Of a stretch of DNA of 64,000 bases, positions 10,501 through 20,664 are shown piece by piece. The notes beneath the pieces are model-generated. The model was not told where the DNA came from and searched no databases. It saw only the letters and a list, made by a program, of their open reading frames with translations. The first letter of the stretch is position 1. Each line of letters opens with the position of its first letter. The stretch covers positions 806,001 to 870,000 of the forward strand of contig JALJCQ010000024.1 in NCBI GenBank assembly GCA_023091665.1, read 5' to 3'. The translations under genes were made by a program, and so were the position numbers. The stretch comes from Pythium myriotylum (taxonomy: Eukaryota > Oomycota > Peronosporomycetes > Pythiales > Pythiaceae).

Positions 10501-11304
10501 ATGTACATCAGCTCCACTCAGCTCGCTCGCCTCACTTCGCTTGGACTTCTTGTCCTCTCGGCAGTGCTTTCTCCTAGCGACGCTGCCACTGAGGACTGCA
10601 CCACTGAACAGAACTCGGCGTTTGACTCGGTCGCGGTGACAGAACCCCTGAAGTGCAAGTTCCAGTTGAACCTCTTCGAAGTATGCGATGACGATTGCTT
10701 GGCGGCCAAGACAAAACTCCTCGAAATTGCTCCCAACTGCACCGGCGCGACAGCCACGACTAAGTACGAGCTGGCCAAGTCGTCTTTGGACCAGTGCGAG
10801 CAAGCGCGCGCCAACTCGACCGACAAGTATATCCCCCACCTGACGGCGGGGCTGACCAAGTGTGATCTCGACCAACTCAGTGGATGGGAACAGAAGTACG
10901 GGACCGGTACAAACGCGTCAACCTGTGCAAAGGCGACGACCGAGTGCACGGACGCGTGTCTAGCGACCATTGAAGAGAGCATCACGAAGGCTCCTGTCTG
11001 CGCGGACGTGAGTGGCTACTGGATCGGCGAGACCAAGAAGCGAGGGCTCGTGCGCTGCATCCTTGCGCGCGGAGGCGACCTCACCACGAACGTCGTGCTC
11101 CAGTCCGTCGCGAGCGGCGACGGCTCTATGGTCAAGTTCAACGTGACACCTGCCCCTGCAGTGAGCTCTGCGGCGCCTACAGCCACGCCGCCGTCCCAAA
11201 GCGACGCTCCGGCTGCGACGTCCTCGGCGACACCGATCGCCCTGTCGACGGTGTTGATGGTCAGTGCGAGCTCGGTTCTCTTTCTAGCTGCCTACGTGGC
11301 CTAA
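10501..11304 (+). CDS. small secreted Cys-rich protein, probably GPI-anchored
   Basis: The protein is 267 aa. Residues 1-28 form a clear signal peptide (LTSLGLLVLSAVLSPSDAA). Two successive Cys-rich modules follow, each with a CxxxC core (CDDDC, then CTDAC) preceded and followed by similarly spaced cysteines, which suggests an internal duplication. Near the end is a Ser/Thr/Ala/Pro-rich stretch likely to be O-glycosylated. The last ~24 residues are hydrophobic (STVLMVSASSVLFLAAYVA) with no basic tail, as in GPI-anchor signals. The design recalls oomycete elicitin-like surface proteins, but the Cys spacing does not let me assign that family. The gene sits alone in the spacer between the lectin inverted-repeat arms. 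Function unknown. Confidence 0.75.
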   Translation: MYISSTQLARLTSLGLLVLSAVLSPSDAATEDCTTEQNSAFDSVAVTEPLKCKFQLNLFEVCDDDCLAAKTKLLEIAPNCTGATATTKYELAKSSLDQCEQARANSTDKYIPHLTAGLTKCDLDQLSGWEQKYGTGTNASTCAKATTECTDACLATIEESITKAPVCADVSGYWIGETKKRGLVRCILARGGDLTTNVVLQSVASGDGSMVKFNVTPAPAVSSAAPTATPPSQSDAPAATSSATPIALSTVLMVSASSVLFLAAYVA

Positions 11305-12025
11305 CTGAAGACCTCACGGGCTCGGCGCTTTGAGTGACGCTGAATCAAGTCAATGCATTTGTATATTTCTCTATGCCCTCGTAATTACGCGAGCTTCGAT
11401 TATTTTGCCTACTGTACGGATTCTTTGACTGCCATCCTCTCCCTCTATCCTCGGCCCATCCACATACGCAAAGTCGTTGTTCGTCAGAGCTGAGGACTCG
11501 TACTGTACGTGGTGTGCGAAGGAGAGCGAATAACTTTCAAGTGTTGTGACCCACAGAGTACAGTACTGTACAGTGTATCGCGCCACACACGGCTTCAACG
11601 CGTGCTCTTGGTGATTTTTTCTTGCATTCCACAACGAGTCAGCCGATGGAACCTCTTCAACGCGAAGAGGCAGTGTCTGTGTCCTCTATGGTCATCACCC
11701 TCACCAGTCCCACTGCCACGTCACCTGCCCATATATCTCGTCCGCATCTTTCGCGCTGTAATTTGGTGATGTGTGCAAGCGCAATGTCGCGTGCAGTGCT
11801 ACTATGAAGAGCGCCGACGAACAGAGACTCACGTCACTTGGGGCTCTGCACGGATGGACAAGCAGACACGTCAACGTATCAGTCGACCCTCAAGTTGCAA
11901 CGACAGATGAACCTCACTAACATAACACAAGCATGTCACACGACCACTGCGCAAATCCAGTCAAGTGCAAGACCGTGCACACTTCCTCCACAGTGGATTC
12001 AATCGATCTCTATGCCATCACACAC
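11305..12025. other. spacer of lectin inverted repeat, right part
   Basis: This is the 3' flank of the Cys-rich protein gene and unique sequence up to the right inverted-repeat arm. It includes a 14-base perfect palindrome at 11558-11571 (GTACAGTACTGTAC). No gene is evident. Confidence 0.4.
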
Positions 12026-15000
12026 CTCCCAATACAAGACCTCCGCGCCATCATCTCGCGCAGACGAGCATCCTCCGATCGCTCCCTCCCCTCTCGCATC
12101 TCCCGCCCACCCTACAGTACTCGCGGGTAATTAGTCCACGCGCGACCACCTCGTCGCGTACACCACGAGTGAAATATTAGGTCTCCCATCCGCTCTTTCC
12201 TCTTCTTGCAAACAAACCACGCACACACGACGGAATAGATCCCGTGCGACGTGCGCACACTTGAACCAAGCCGACGAGCCAACAGGCCTCGTCCGCAACT
12301 TCCCATCAACGCGAGCGCCAAACCCTCGCCTTGCGCACAACCGCGACGCGCTCGACGAACTGGATTCCACACGAGTGTCACGCGTTCGCCAGCAAAACAC
12401 CTCGCACTGCCGCTGGATTTCACTGATATATGGGGAGACTCTACTCTGGTCATGCGTCGGAGGTACGCGCTCCCAGGCCGCGCTTCTGCAATCTCCATAG
12501 AAGCTCCACCTGGACCCCTCGTTCTCTCCCTCTCCCTCTGAAGAGCCTGCTTGGTCTGTCAGAGCAGGCTCTGTTTCCGAGACCTACCTCAGTCTTCCCC
12601 CATCGACGAACTCGGATCCTCGAATCCTTGCGCCTTCGCATCCTCACTTCCACATTGGCGCTCCAGCCCTCAAGCCGAGCCGAGCCCCAGCGTGGAGTAC
12701 CAGCCAACCAGCGACCTCCGTCCGACTTGCTCGTCTCCGACTACTACCCTCGCTCACCAGCCGCCAGCACCGGTTTACTGCATCGCCCATGACCCAAGCA
12801 CACGCGTCTGCGACGCTGGCTCGCTCGCGCCTTCGCGTGACTACCGCCACCGCCGCCGTCGCCGCTGCTGCCGCGATGCTCGACTCGTCGTCCACAGTCC
12901 ACGCCGCCAGTCTGCTCAAGAACGGCGCCTGGACCGACGGCAAGAACTGCGTCGACCAGGCCTGGGGCGCCGACTACGCCTACATCTACCAGTGCCACGG
13001 CGAGCGCAACCAGCAGTGGGAGCTCACACCCGACGGGCTCGTGCGCAACCTCGACAACCAGTGCTTCGAGAAGCCCGAGTCGGGCGACCGCCTGCTCATC
13101 GCGCCGTGCGACGCCACGCGCCGCCAGAAATGGTTCCTCTCGCAGGGCCAGATCAAGCCCCAGGGCTTCCGTCTACACACGGGCGAGTGGGAGATGGCGC
13201 TCGGCTTCTGCGTCGACGCGTCGCAGCCCGACGGCCGCCTTGTCATGCACGGCTGCCATGGCGGACCCAACCAAAAGTTCTCCGGCGACGCCTTCCCCAT
13301 CGACGGCGACGACGTGCTCCAGGTCAAAGGTCCGTGGGCCGACGGCCACAACTGCGTCGACTTCAACCTCGTCGACACGCCCTACATCTACGACTGCCAC
13401 GGCCAGCCCAATCAGCGCTGGGCCTTCACGGCCAAGGACGAGCTGCGCACCATGGGCGGCAAGAAATGTCTCGAGTACGACGATAAGCTCGTCGTCTCGG
13501 TGCGTGATTGCTCCGGACTCGCCAAGCAAAAGTGGATCGTGCAGACCGACGGCCACATTCAGCCGTGGGGGTTCCAGGCCGCGGACGGCTCCTTCGTGAG
13601 CATGGACACCAAGTGTCTCGCCGCGTCCACCGACAACTTCCGCGTGCTCACGCTCGCCGATTGCGCTGACCAGTCCAACCAGCAGTTCGTCTCGGACGGC
13701 CTCAAGCCCAAGAGCCAGGATCTCATCACGGTCGGCTGGTTCCGCGAGGGCCAGAACTGCCTCGACTACAACTACGACACCAACAAGGCCTACGTCTACT
13801 CGTGCCACGGCCGCGCCAACCAGATGTGGCAGCTCACGCCTGACGACCAGGTGCGCAGCATGATGAACGGCATGTGTCTCGCTCTCAGCGAGGACGAGTT
13901 CGGCGTCTCCATGGTGCCGTGCTCGGTCTCGTCGGGGCTCCAGAAGTGGCGCGCCACCACGACTGGCGAGCTCCATCCCATGGGCTTCCGCAACGGCGCC
14001 GGCGAGTGGCGCGTGCTCGCGACCAAGTGTCTCACGGCGGCCTTCGACGGCGGCGGCGTCTACCTGCACGACTGCCAGAAGCTGCCCACGCAGCAGTTCC
14101 ACTCGCGCGTGCTCGGCTCCTTCCGCGACACGATCACGGCCGCGAGTGGCGTGCTCGGCAGCAACTGCGTCGCCATTGACGGCTCGCGCGTGGTCGTGGC
14201 CCGGTGTGCGTCACAGCGCAGCCACGTCTGGGAGTTCACCCGCGCCAACGAGCTGCGTGTCGACGGCAAGTGTCTCGCCGTGAGTGGCGCTGGAGTCACG
14301 GCGACCGCGTGCGACGGCAGCGCCGGTCAGAAGTGGAAGCCCACAGGCACCGGGGCGATTGTCCCTCGACAGGCCGCTGACAAGTGCCTCGACTGGACCC
14401 TGTCGACCTCGATTGTCTCGCTCGCAGCCTGCAGCGGCGCGCCGTCGCAGATCTTCCGTACCAACATCTTCGCGTCCGTGTCGGGTCCCGTGGCAGGGCT
14501 CTTCGACACGACCAGCGCGTTGCTCGACGCCGCGCTCGAAGACAAGTTCCTCACGTCGCGCGTGCTCTCGGCCGCGGCGGCCGTCGTGAGCGAGGCCGAC
14601 AAGGCGCTCGTGAGCGCAATCGCGACCGAGGTTGAAGCCGCCAAGACGTTCCTGCTGCAGTTCCTCTTCGACACGGCGACGCTCAAGAACTACGCCGTGC
14701 CGGCCAAGGTGCTTTACCAGACCGCTCAGACCAAGGACTTTTTGCTGCTCGCGTCCGTGCTCGTCGCCGCCGCCGACACCAAGGGTAAGACGCTCGAGGC
14801 CATCACGCCGTTCGTCGCCGTCTTCAGCGACCAGCTCTACGCCGCGCGCTTCGAAGTGCTCGTGGACCGCATCTTCTCCAACAACGCGCTGCTCGTCGAG
14901 GCCAGCGTCGACGGCTCGCTCGACGACTTCGACCAGCTCGGCGGCGCGCTCGTCGCCATCTGCCGCGCCGTGCCGCTCGACCTCAAAATGTGCGCGCTCG

Positions 15001-15646
15001 CGCAGTACTTCCAGCTCATCGACCAGTTCGTGGCCTTCCGCTACCGCCTCGCGGTCGAAGGCGCGTCGGCCATCGGCAACTCGACGCTCACACTCGGTCG
15101 CCGCGTCGTGCAGACCTTCACGACCTCGCCGTTCGCCAAGGCCAGTGGCTCTGTCTGGTCGCGCCTCATGAGTCTGCTCATGTTCCGCTCGTCCTACGTC
15201 GACGTGCTGCCCGACGCCGTGCTAGCTCGCGCGTCCGACCCAGCGCTCTATCTTCCCGCGTTCGTGCTCTACGCGCTCTTTGGCGCCAACGCCCCCAACG
15301 TCGCGACACTCGAGACGCAGGTGCGATTCCTTAGCGACCAGGTGACGTCGCACCACTACGCGCGGCTGCTGCAGATGGCCGAGAGCCGCGACATGGACTC
15401 GCTCGACGCCTACATGACACTGCCGCTGAGCCAGCTCCCGCTCGTCGGGCCCATCAACAATTACACGACCAGCGACTTCCCCGTGCTCGTCGAGTTCGTC
15501 GCGCCGATGGTCTGCGACGATCTCGCTCGCGCGCCGCTCTCGCTCTGCCAGCTCGAGACCTTCCACTTCGGTCTCCAGTCCGTGTTGCGCTTCGAGCGCC
15601 AGCGCCGCAACAATGTCGTGCACCTCGACGACGTGCTCGAGGTCGA
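12026..15646. repeat. right arm of 3.6-kb inverted repeat (lectin B 5' half and upstream)
   Basis: This is the mirror copy of 6020-9647. The proximal ~760 bases are the shared 5' flank; 12789-15646 is codons 1-952 of lectin B. Only isolated substitutions are seen in the coding part, for example one Val/Ile change near residue 725. Confidence 0.9.
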
Positions 15647-18485
15647 TGTGCGCAAGAAACTCGATGTGATTGATCAAGAGAAGAAGCAGTACGAGATCAT
15701 CTCCACGCTTCAGACCGTCGCGAACCGGATCGGCAAGACCATCAAGACCGAGATGGCTAGCGCCAAAGAGAAGCTTGCCAATTCGACGGCTGCTCTCCAG
15801 CAACGCATCGAATACACACGAGTCTTCCTAGGCGCCGTGATCGGCGACACTGGCCGTGCCTTGCAGAAGTCAATTGACGAGAGCACCAACATTCTCTACA
15901 CACAGATTGGTCAGCAAGCTGCGACGATTCGCCAAGACATTTACGACTCAACACGCCAACTTAGCCAGCGACTGGACGCCACCGGGCAAGCAATTCTTGG
16001 GGCGATTGAGGACAGCAAACAAGAACTCAAGTACCAAATTGGCGCTGAAGCCGAGCGAACCCGAGGCTTCATCGCCGCCAAGTCGGACGAGCTCAAGTCA
16101 CACATCTCGAGCGAGATTAACGGTGTGCGCGAGTTTGTGGATCAGAAGACTGGCCAGATCATCGGCGTCGTCCGAGAAGAAGGCCAGAGAACGCGCGTGT
16201 TTATGGACCAAAAGACCAACCAGGTCATCAGTGTCGTGCGCGATGAGAGCGAGCAGACGCGGCAAGTCGTGCGGCAGGAATCGCAGAACATCCAAAACCG
16301 AATCGACGTGAAGTCCGCCGAAATCATCGGCGTCGTTCGGGAGGAAGGACAAGCGACGAGACAAACAGTCGTTGAGAAGTTCGCTGAGCTCAAGACCCAC
16401 GTGACGAATGAGGCGAACGACGTGAGTGCCGCGGTGGCGGCCACGAGGGATGCAATCGTCAGCCAGTCTGAGTTCCAGTACAACAGCCTCGCAGACCAGT
16501 CACGCGATATCCAGAGCGGTATTAAGGACCACACGAGCCAGGTCAAGAGCGAGAACCGCGCAATGACCGAAGCTCTTGCAGGCATGCACTTGTCGTCGTG
16601 TGTCACGGCCTCGACGAGCAAGAAGGACTTTGAGATCCAGCGCAAGTACTTCAAGTCGGCACATCAAGAGATTAAAGATATCGCGGGACAGCTCAATGGG
16701 CAGCTCCAAGAACTAATTGACATTACATCGAAGCTCTTCAAGCAGGTCTGGGCCGCTGTCACGTACCGCGTCACGAAGTCGATCTTTGGCTTTTTCGTGA
16801 GCGTCTTCACACTTGACTTTGGTGGCGCAGCTCGATCTATCAAGGACTGTCTAGGTGCTTTTGGGCAAAAAGACTACCTCAAGGGCGCGTCCGAACGCGT
16901 GAAGAGCATGTCCGGGAAGCTCGAGTCGACGGTCAAGGACATGGATGATTTCACCGAACAACTCCAGAACCTGTACTTGCTGGACCCCATGTCGTTCGAG
17001 ACAATCAGCACGTTGCTCGACAACGGCGGTAACCTCAGCTCGGTCACTGCGTTCAAGGACCAGTACGACGAGTTCAAGACCGAAATCCGCAATGCCAACC
17101 TCGGCGACTACATTGCAAACATCGACCAAGTCACCGACGTCTCGTGCGATGCGCTGGAGCAAATTGAAGAAACTCAGTGGGAGCCGACAGCCACGGGAAG
17201 TGCGCAGGCGCTGCAGAAGTGCCACAGCATTCGTGCGTCCATTCAAAAGCTTGCCGCCCGTTACACGGAAGGCCTCACTCTCGTCGATAAGATGCGCGAC
17301 TTGCTCGCGAAGTACGTGTCCAACCAGTGGGAGTGCAATAAGGCGGAAGAAGCGATCGCGTGGGCCAAGAACAATAAGCGCCGCATCTTGCGGGAGCGAG
17401 AGCTTGAAGGCGCTCGCGTCGACGTGCCGGAGAACGAGCCTTATTACGCCATGGCTTACACCGCGCTGTCCAAGATCCTGCTTGACTACCAGCTCCAGGA
17501 AGCTGCGTTTCAGTTCTGCAAGTTTTATGAGTTCAAGATGGGTGGCGTCCCGCCTCCGATGTGCGGCAGCAACTCCGAGCGAAACTACTACACGCTGTCG
17601 CAGATCCTGCAGATGCGTTCTTGGAACCCGCCCGCGTATAATTCAGTGAGTGTGCGCGCCTTCTTGCCCATCAAGCCCTTCTACAGCGACGCCTACAACC
17701 GTTCATATCCGTACGTGGACCTTGCTCGCCTTCATGAGGGCGAGGCTATGTACATCCAGCTGCCGACCTGGGACGTTGACTGGCTCAAGAAGTACGGCTG
17801 GGTCTCGCCGACTTTGTCGGCAGACAAAGTCCCTAGCACATATGTCGAGTCGATCCGTGTCCACCTGCCAGTCACAGTGAACGACTCGTTGGAGGATGCT
17901 GCCAGCAGCAACCTTGAGGTAGCCGTACAAATGCAATCCATGGAGACACAGTATCTTGGACTCGCAAAGCGCGACCGTCTCTACCGACTGCCAGCACAGA
18001 CGTACACGCACCGCGCGGTCTATGGCGACTCGTCGTGTCCAACTGTCAACCAGGAGTCAAACCCTTACCACTCGGCTGCTCGATGCGTGCAGTCGGACGG
18101 CACCTCGGATGTTTGCGTTGGCCAAGCCGGAACGACCGAGTTCGACAACTCCCAGCGTCTCCTTCCGTCGCTCTTCTCACAGTGGCGACTTAGTGCCTCG
18201 TTCAGCAAGCCAACTGGTGCCGCAATGAATCTCTTCGTTCCTAAACGGGCAAACAAGACTCTCGAAACGGTGGGAGACTTGTCGGTGATCGTGGACTTGA
18301 AGCTTGTCGAGATCTCTTCAACTGGTTCCACTGCGAGAGTCGCAAACGAGCAGCAAGAGACATCCTTGCGAGTGTCGAGCACATGCTGCGCTGCTGACGA
18401 GTTCCGAGTCTCGAGGACCAAGTGTCAGAAGTGCGTTCCAGGCACCATTGCTGCTCTCAACGGCTATGCCTGCGTCCCCGCGTGA
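12789..18485 (+). CDS. large secreted ricin-B-like (beta-trefoil) protein with coiled coil, copy B
   Basis: The protein is 1898 aa and has the same order as copy A: Ala-rich signal region, about four beta-trefoil domains to residue ~555, an unassigned helical region, a coiled coil with 22-residue repeats (about 955-1255), a short hydrophobic segment (SIFGFFVSVFTLDFGG), a conserved C-terminal region (FQFCKFYEFKMGGVPPPMCG) and a Cys-rich tail (CQKCVPGTIAALNGYACVP). Residues 1-952 are almost identical to copy A, while the rest has diverged freely, even at silent sites. The two halves therefore have different histories: a recent duplication or gene conversion of the 5' half over an older paralogue pair. 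Expected to be secreted and sugar-binding. Confidence 0.85.
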   Translation: MTQAHASATLARSRLRVTTATAAVAAAAAMLDSSSTVHAASLLKNGAWTDGKNCVDQAWGADYAYIYQCHGERNQQWELTPDGLVRNLDNQCFEKPESGDRLLIAPCDATRRQKWFLSQGQIKPQGFRLHTGEWEMALGFCVDASQPDGRLVMHGCHGGPNQKFSGDAFPIDGDDVLQVKGPWADGHNCVDFNLVDTPYIYDCHGQPNQRWAFTAKDELRTMGGKKCLEYDDKLVVSVRDCSGLAKQKWIVQTDGHIQPWGFQAADGSFVSMDTKCLAASTDNFRVLTLADCADQSNQQFVSDGLKPKSQDLITVGWFREGQNCLDYNYDTNKAYVYSCHGRANQMWQLTPDDQVRSMMNGMCLALSEDEFGVSMVPCSVSSGLQKWRATTTGELHPMGFRNGAGEWRVLATKCLTAAFDGGGVYLHDCQKLPTQQFHSRVLGSFRDTITAASGVLGSNCVAIDGSRVVVARCASQRSHVWEFTRANELRVDGKCLAVSGAGVTATACDGSAGQKWKPTGTGAIVPRQAADKCLDWTLSTSIVSLAACSGAPSQIFRTNIFASVSGPVAGLFDTTSALLDAALEDKFLTSRVLSAAAAVVSEADKALVSAIATEVEAAKTFLLQFLFDTATLKNYAVPAKVLYQTAQTKDFLLLASVLVAAADTKGKTLEAITPFVAVFSDQLYAARFEVLVDRIFSNNALLVEASVDGSLDDFDQLGGALVAICRAVPLDLKMCALAQYFQLIDQFVAFRYRLAVEGASAIGNSTLTLGRRVVQTFTTSPFAKASGSVWSRLMSLLMFRSSYVDVLPDAVLARASDPALYLPAFVLYALFGANAPNVATLETQVRFLSDQVTSHHYARLLQMAESRDMDSLDAYMTLPLSQLPLVGPINNYTTSDFPVLVEFVAPMVCDDLARAPLSLCQLETFHFGLQSVLRFERQRRNNVVHLDDVLEVDVRKKLDVIDQEKKQYEIISTLQTVANRIGKTIKTEMASAKEKLANSTAALQQRIEYTRVFLGAVIGDTGRALQKSIDESTNILYTQIGQQAATIRQDIYDSTRQLSQRLDATGQAILGAIEDSKQELKYQIGAEAERTRGFIAAKSDELKSHISSEINGVREFVDQKTGQIIGVVREEGQRTRVFMDQKTNQVISVVRDESEQTRQVVRQESQNIQNRIDVKSAEIIGVVREEGQATRQTVVEKFAELKTHVTNEANDVSAAVAATRDAIVSQSEFQYNSLADQSRDIQSGIKDHTSQVKSENRAMTEALAGMHLSSCVTASTSKKDFEIQRKYFKSAHQEIKDIAGQLNGQLQELIDITSKLFKQVWAAVTYRVTKSIFGFFVSVFTLDFGGAARSIKDCLGAFGQKDYLKGASERVKSMSGKLESTVKDMDDFTEQLQNLYLLDPMSFETISTLLDNGGNLSSVTAFKDQYDEFKTEIRNANLGDYIANIDQVTDVSCDALEQIEETQWEPTATGSAQALQKCHSIRASIQKLAARYTEGLTLVDKMRDLLAKYVSNQWECNKAEEAIAWAKNNKRRILRERELEGARVDVPENEPYYAMAYTALSKILLDYQLQEAAFQFCKFYEFKMGGVPPPMCGSNSERNYYTLSQILQMRSWNPPAYNSVSVRAFLPIKPFYSDAYNRSYPYVDLARLHEGEAMYIQLPTWDVDWLKKYGWVSPTLSADKVPSTYVESIRVHLPVTVNDSLEDAASSNLEVAVQMQSMETQYLGLAKRDRLYRLPAQTYTHRAVYGDSSCPTVNQESNPYHSAARCVQSDGTSDVCVGQAGTTEFDNSQRLLPSLFSQWRLSASFSKPTGAAMNLFVPKRANKTLETVGDLSVIVDLKLVEISSTGSTARVANEQQETSLRVSSTCCAADEFRVSRTKCQKCVPGTIAALNGYACVPA

Positions 18486-20596
18486 GTCTGCGTCTCACCT
18501 GACGAAGACAGACAGGTCTCTGAAATTTAGGCTACATTTTGTTCCACAACCAAATTGGTGATGACGACGATGAAACTTGGAGTATATTGTGTTACATGGG
18601 TGATCGAATTTGTTGCTTTCTGATCTGTTTCCATACAGGTTGGTGTTCTGGGTATCAACATTACAGCTTCCCAAAGCGCTTCCAATTAGTCCTCTATCGT
18701 TATCGGACCACCTTATTCAATTTGCCTTCCGCCGAATGGCGCGACCTTCACACGATAAGCACCCTCCTTCTTGTCACGGAGCGGTGAAGATCCTGTCGTC
18801 GCAGCTGAGCAGCTTCGAATTCCTGCTTGATCAGCCCACCCTCTTGCCTTAGTGCATCATCTTCAATCCATTTTTATCGCAAATTCAGCTATAATCGTTC
18901 GCACTGATGCAAACACAACACACCTTAACTTTTTTTTTCTTCAACCCATTCGCGATGGATGCCTCAGCACTGTCTCTTTTGCCAAAGGACTCAAACAAAA
19001 ATCACCCTTTGGTGAAGACAACACCTGTTCATCACTAAAATCAGTGAAGATAATAGGTAAAGACGGAGCTCGACAAAAGCGAGAGAATTTTGTAGTTTGG
19101 TTTAAACCAGAGGAATATAGAATGAACCGACGCTCTGAAACTCTGAACTCTCTTTGCAGCACGTCAATCGTTATCGCAGACAGTGCCGAGGCATCTTTTT
19201 CTGGAGATCTTCCCTTTACTGTAGTCCTCACCTCGGAGTACATCCCCGTCATAGGGCTATCCATTTTCTTTTTCCTAACAGTGCAATCCCACGAACACTG
19301 CGACACGACACAGGTGCTCCTTACAGAATCGATATGCTTGCATGGCAGCGGTATTTTCGAGTTCAGATCCTCTAACAGGGCTGTCAATACCCACCACACA
19401 CACATACGTCTGAATAATCGGTACTCGAACTAAACTCGGCTTCGACCGATCAGAATTTGTCCGATCTTCTCGAAGAGCCCGCTAAGGTGTCGCATTGGAC
19501 GCCCTCGGCGCGATCGAGATGTATCGCAATCGTTAAAGTACACTTGGAGCGCGGCTACCTCCCGACTCGACTTCATTTACCTCACCATCAACATTGACGT
19601 CATCATCATAATTGATTGCTAGCGACACTGCTGCCCACAAGGGTGGCCCTCTTCTACAGTACTGTCGCTCTTCGACTACCTGCTGCACTGCACCCACGAA
19701 GAAAGTGCATGGTTTATGCTCCAACTCATCAAATGTGGACCATACCGCCAGACAAGATGCCAGCGAAGAATCTCTATGTTCGGCTCACTGAATCAAGAAG
19801 TCTACGTGATGTCTAGGGTTCACCTGCTACGGTGACGCAGAGACTTCTCTTCCTTGCTTCGGTGGTACCTCGTAGGACCCACACCCCGACGGATTGTCCC
19901 CGTATCAATCAATAAGTGGCTTCGAAAACGACTGCCGTCATCGTGGTGGAAGTGCAGTGTACTGATACTTCTGCATCCTCCTAGTATTTGTCCGCATCTT
20001 TGTCCGCACTACATGAAAGAGAGACTTCCAACCACACATTTCTAGAAAAACCCGCCAAACAAACATCGCGAAGACTAATTACTTTGTCTCTCCTGGCAGA
20101 GAATTGATTAGGTGTAGTGTCCAACTGGATCTCGAACTGAACTGAACTTGACCTGTGCCATAGGTCGATAGGACATTGAAGTACCGCGCGCCGGCCAGCT
20201 GAGGGAGGGACAGTCAGACGGGACCAAAGGAAGACAATGGATTCCTGTCACATACACGGACGGTGCTGCATTGTGCTAACTCCAGACTAGAACACCCCAA
20301 GCAAAAGCGCGCTTTGGCGCTCTCGTGGTCATCATGATAAGTCGCAGGGTGAGGACCATTTGGCGACATCAACATCTCGTTGGGTGGGTATCCAGTGTGC
20401 GTGGTCTCCGGCAAGCAGGGTCAGCGAAGCAGCTTCCTTGGACTTGGCGTCGATGGGTGTGGCTTCAAGGAATCGCGTGATCTCACCGGACGACCTCGTC
20501 TCGAGCGATCGAGACCCAGGGGGTCGTCCCTTACTGCGTACCAGACCAGCCGAATCCACCAAGCCCACCTCGCCCAAATCATCCATCTTCCCCAAG
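18486..20596. other. intergenic between lectin region and tyrosinase array
   Basis: AT-richer sequence. The longest frame (18852-19433, +, 193 codons) has no recognisable domain and is overlapped by an antisense frame, so I do not call it a gene. A short block at 20153-20218 is shared with other tyrosinase 5' flanks and is listed separately. Confidence 0.4.
20153..20218 (+). repeat. conserved tyrosinase 5'-flank block (tyr1)
   Basis: The block runs from CATAGGTCGATAGGACATTG to GACAGTCAGAC. Related copies lie upstream of tyr3 (38061-38121, with a duplicate at 31567-31627) and, on the - strand, upstream of tyr4 (58968-59030). It is the most distant recognisable part of the duplicated tyrosinase 5' region and could hold upstream regulatory sites. 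Confidence 0.7.
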
Positions 20597-20612
20597 GCTC
20601 ATTCTCCAACTT
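20597..20612 (+). promoter_or_regulatory. oomycete Inr-FPR core promoter of tyr1
   Basis: GCTCATTCTCCAACTT matches the oomycete Inr-FPR consensus GCTCATTYYNCAWTTT at all but one base. It lies 53-68 bases before the ATG at 20665, the usual short 5' leader, and supports that start. Confidence 0.75.
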
Positions 20613-20664
20613 CCTCTCCTCCGCTCACTTCCCCCTCCCTTCCTACTGCTTCGACTCGTCCAAC

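Noticed and set aside
11558..11571. 14-base palindrome GTACAGTACTGTAC as an operator
   Set aside because: Short, isolated, downstream of the gene; related TACAGTACT words occur elsewhere by chance.
18852..19433. 193-codon ORF as a gene
   Set aside because: No family, no promoter word, overlapped by an antisense frame, AT-rich flank.
20380..20664. N-terminal extension of tyr1
   Set aside because: It crosses the core promoter, lacks a signal peptide, and the other copies start at the Met equivalent to 20665.
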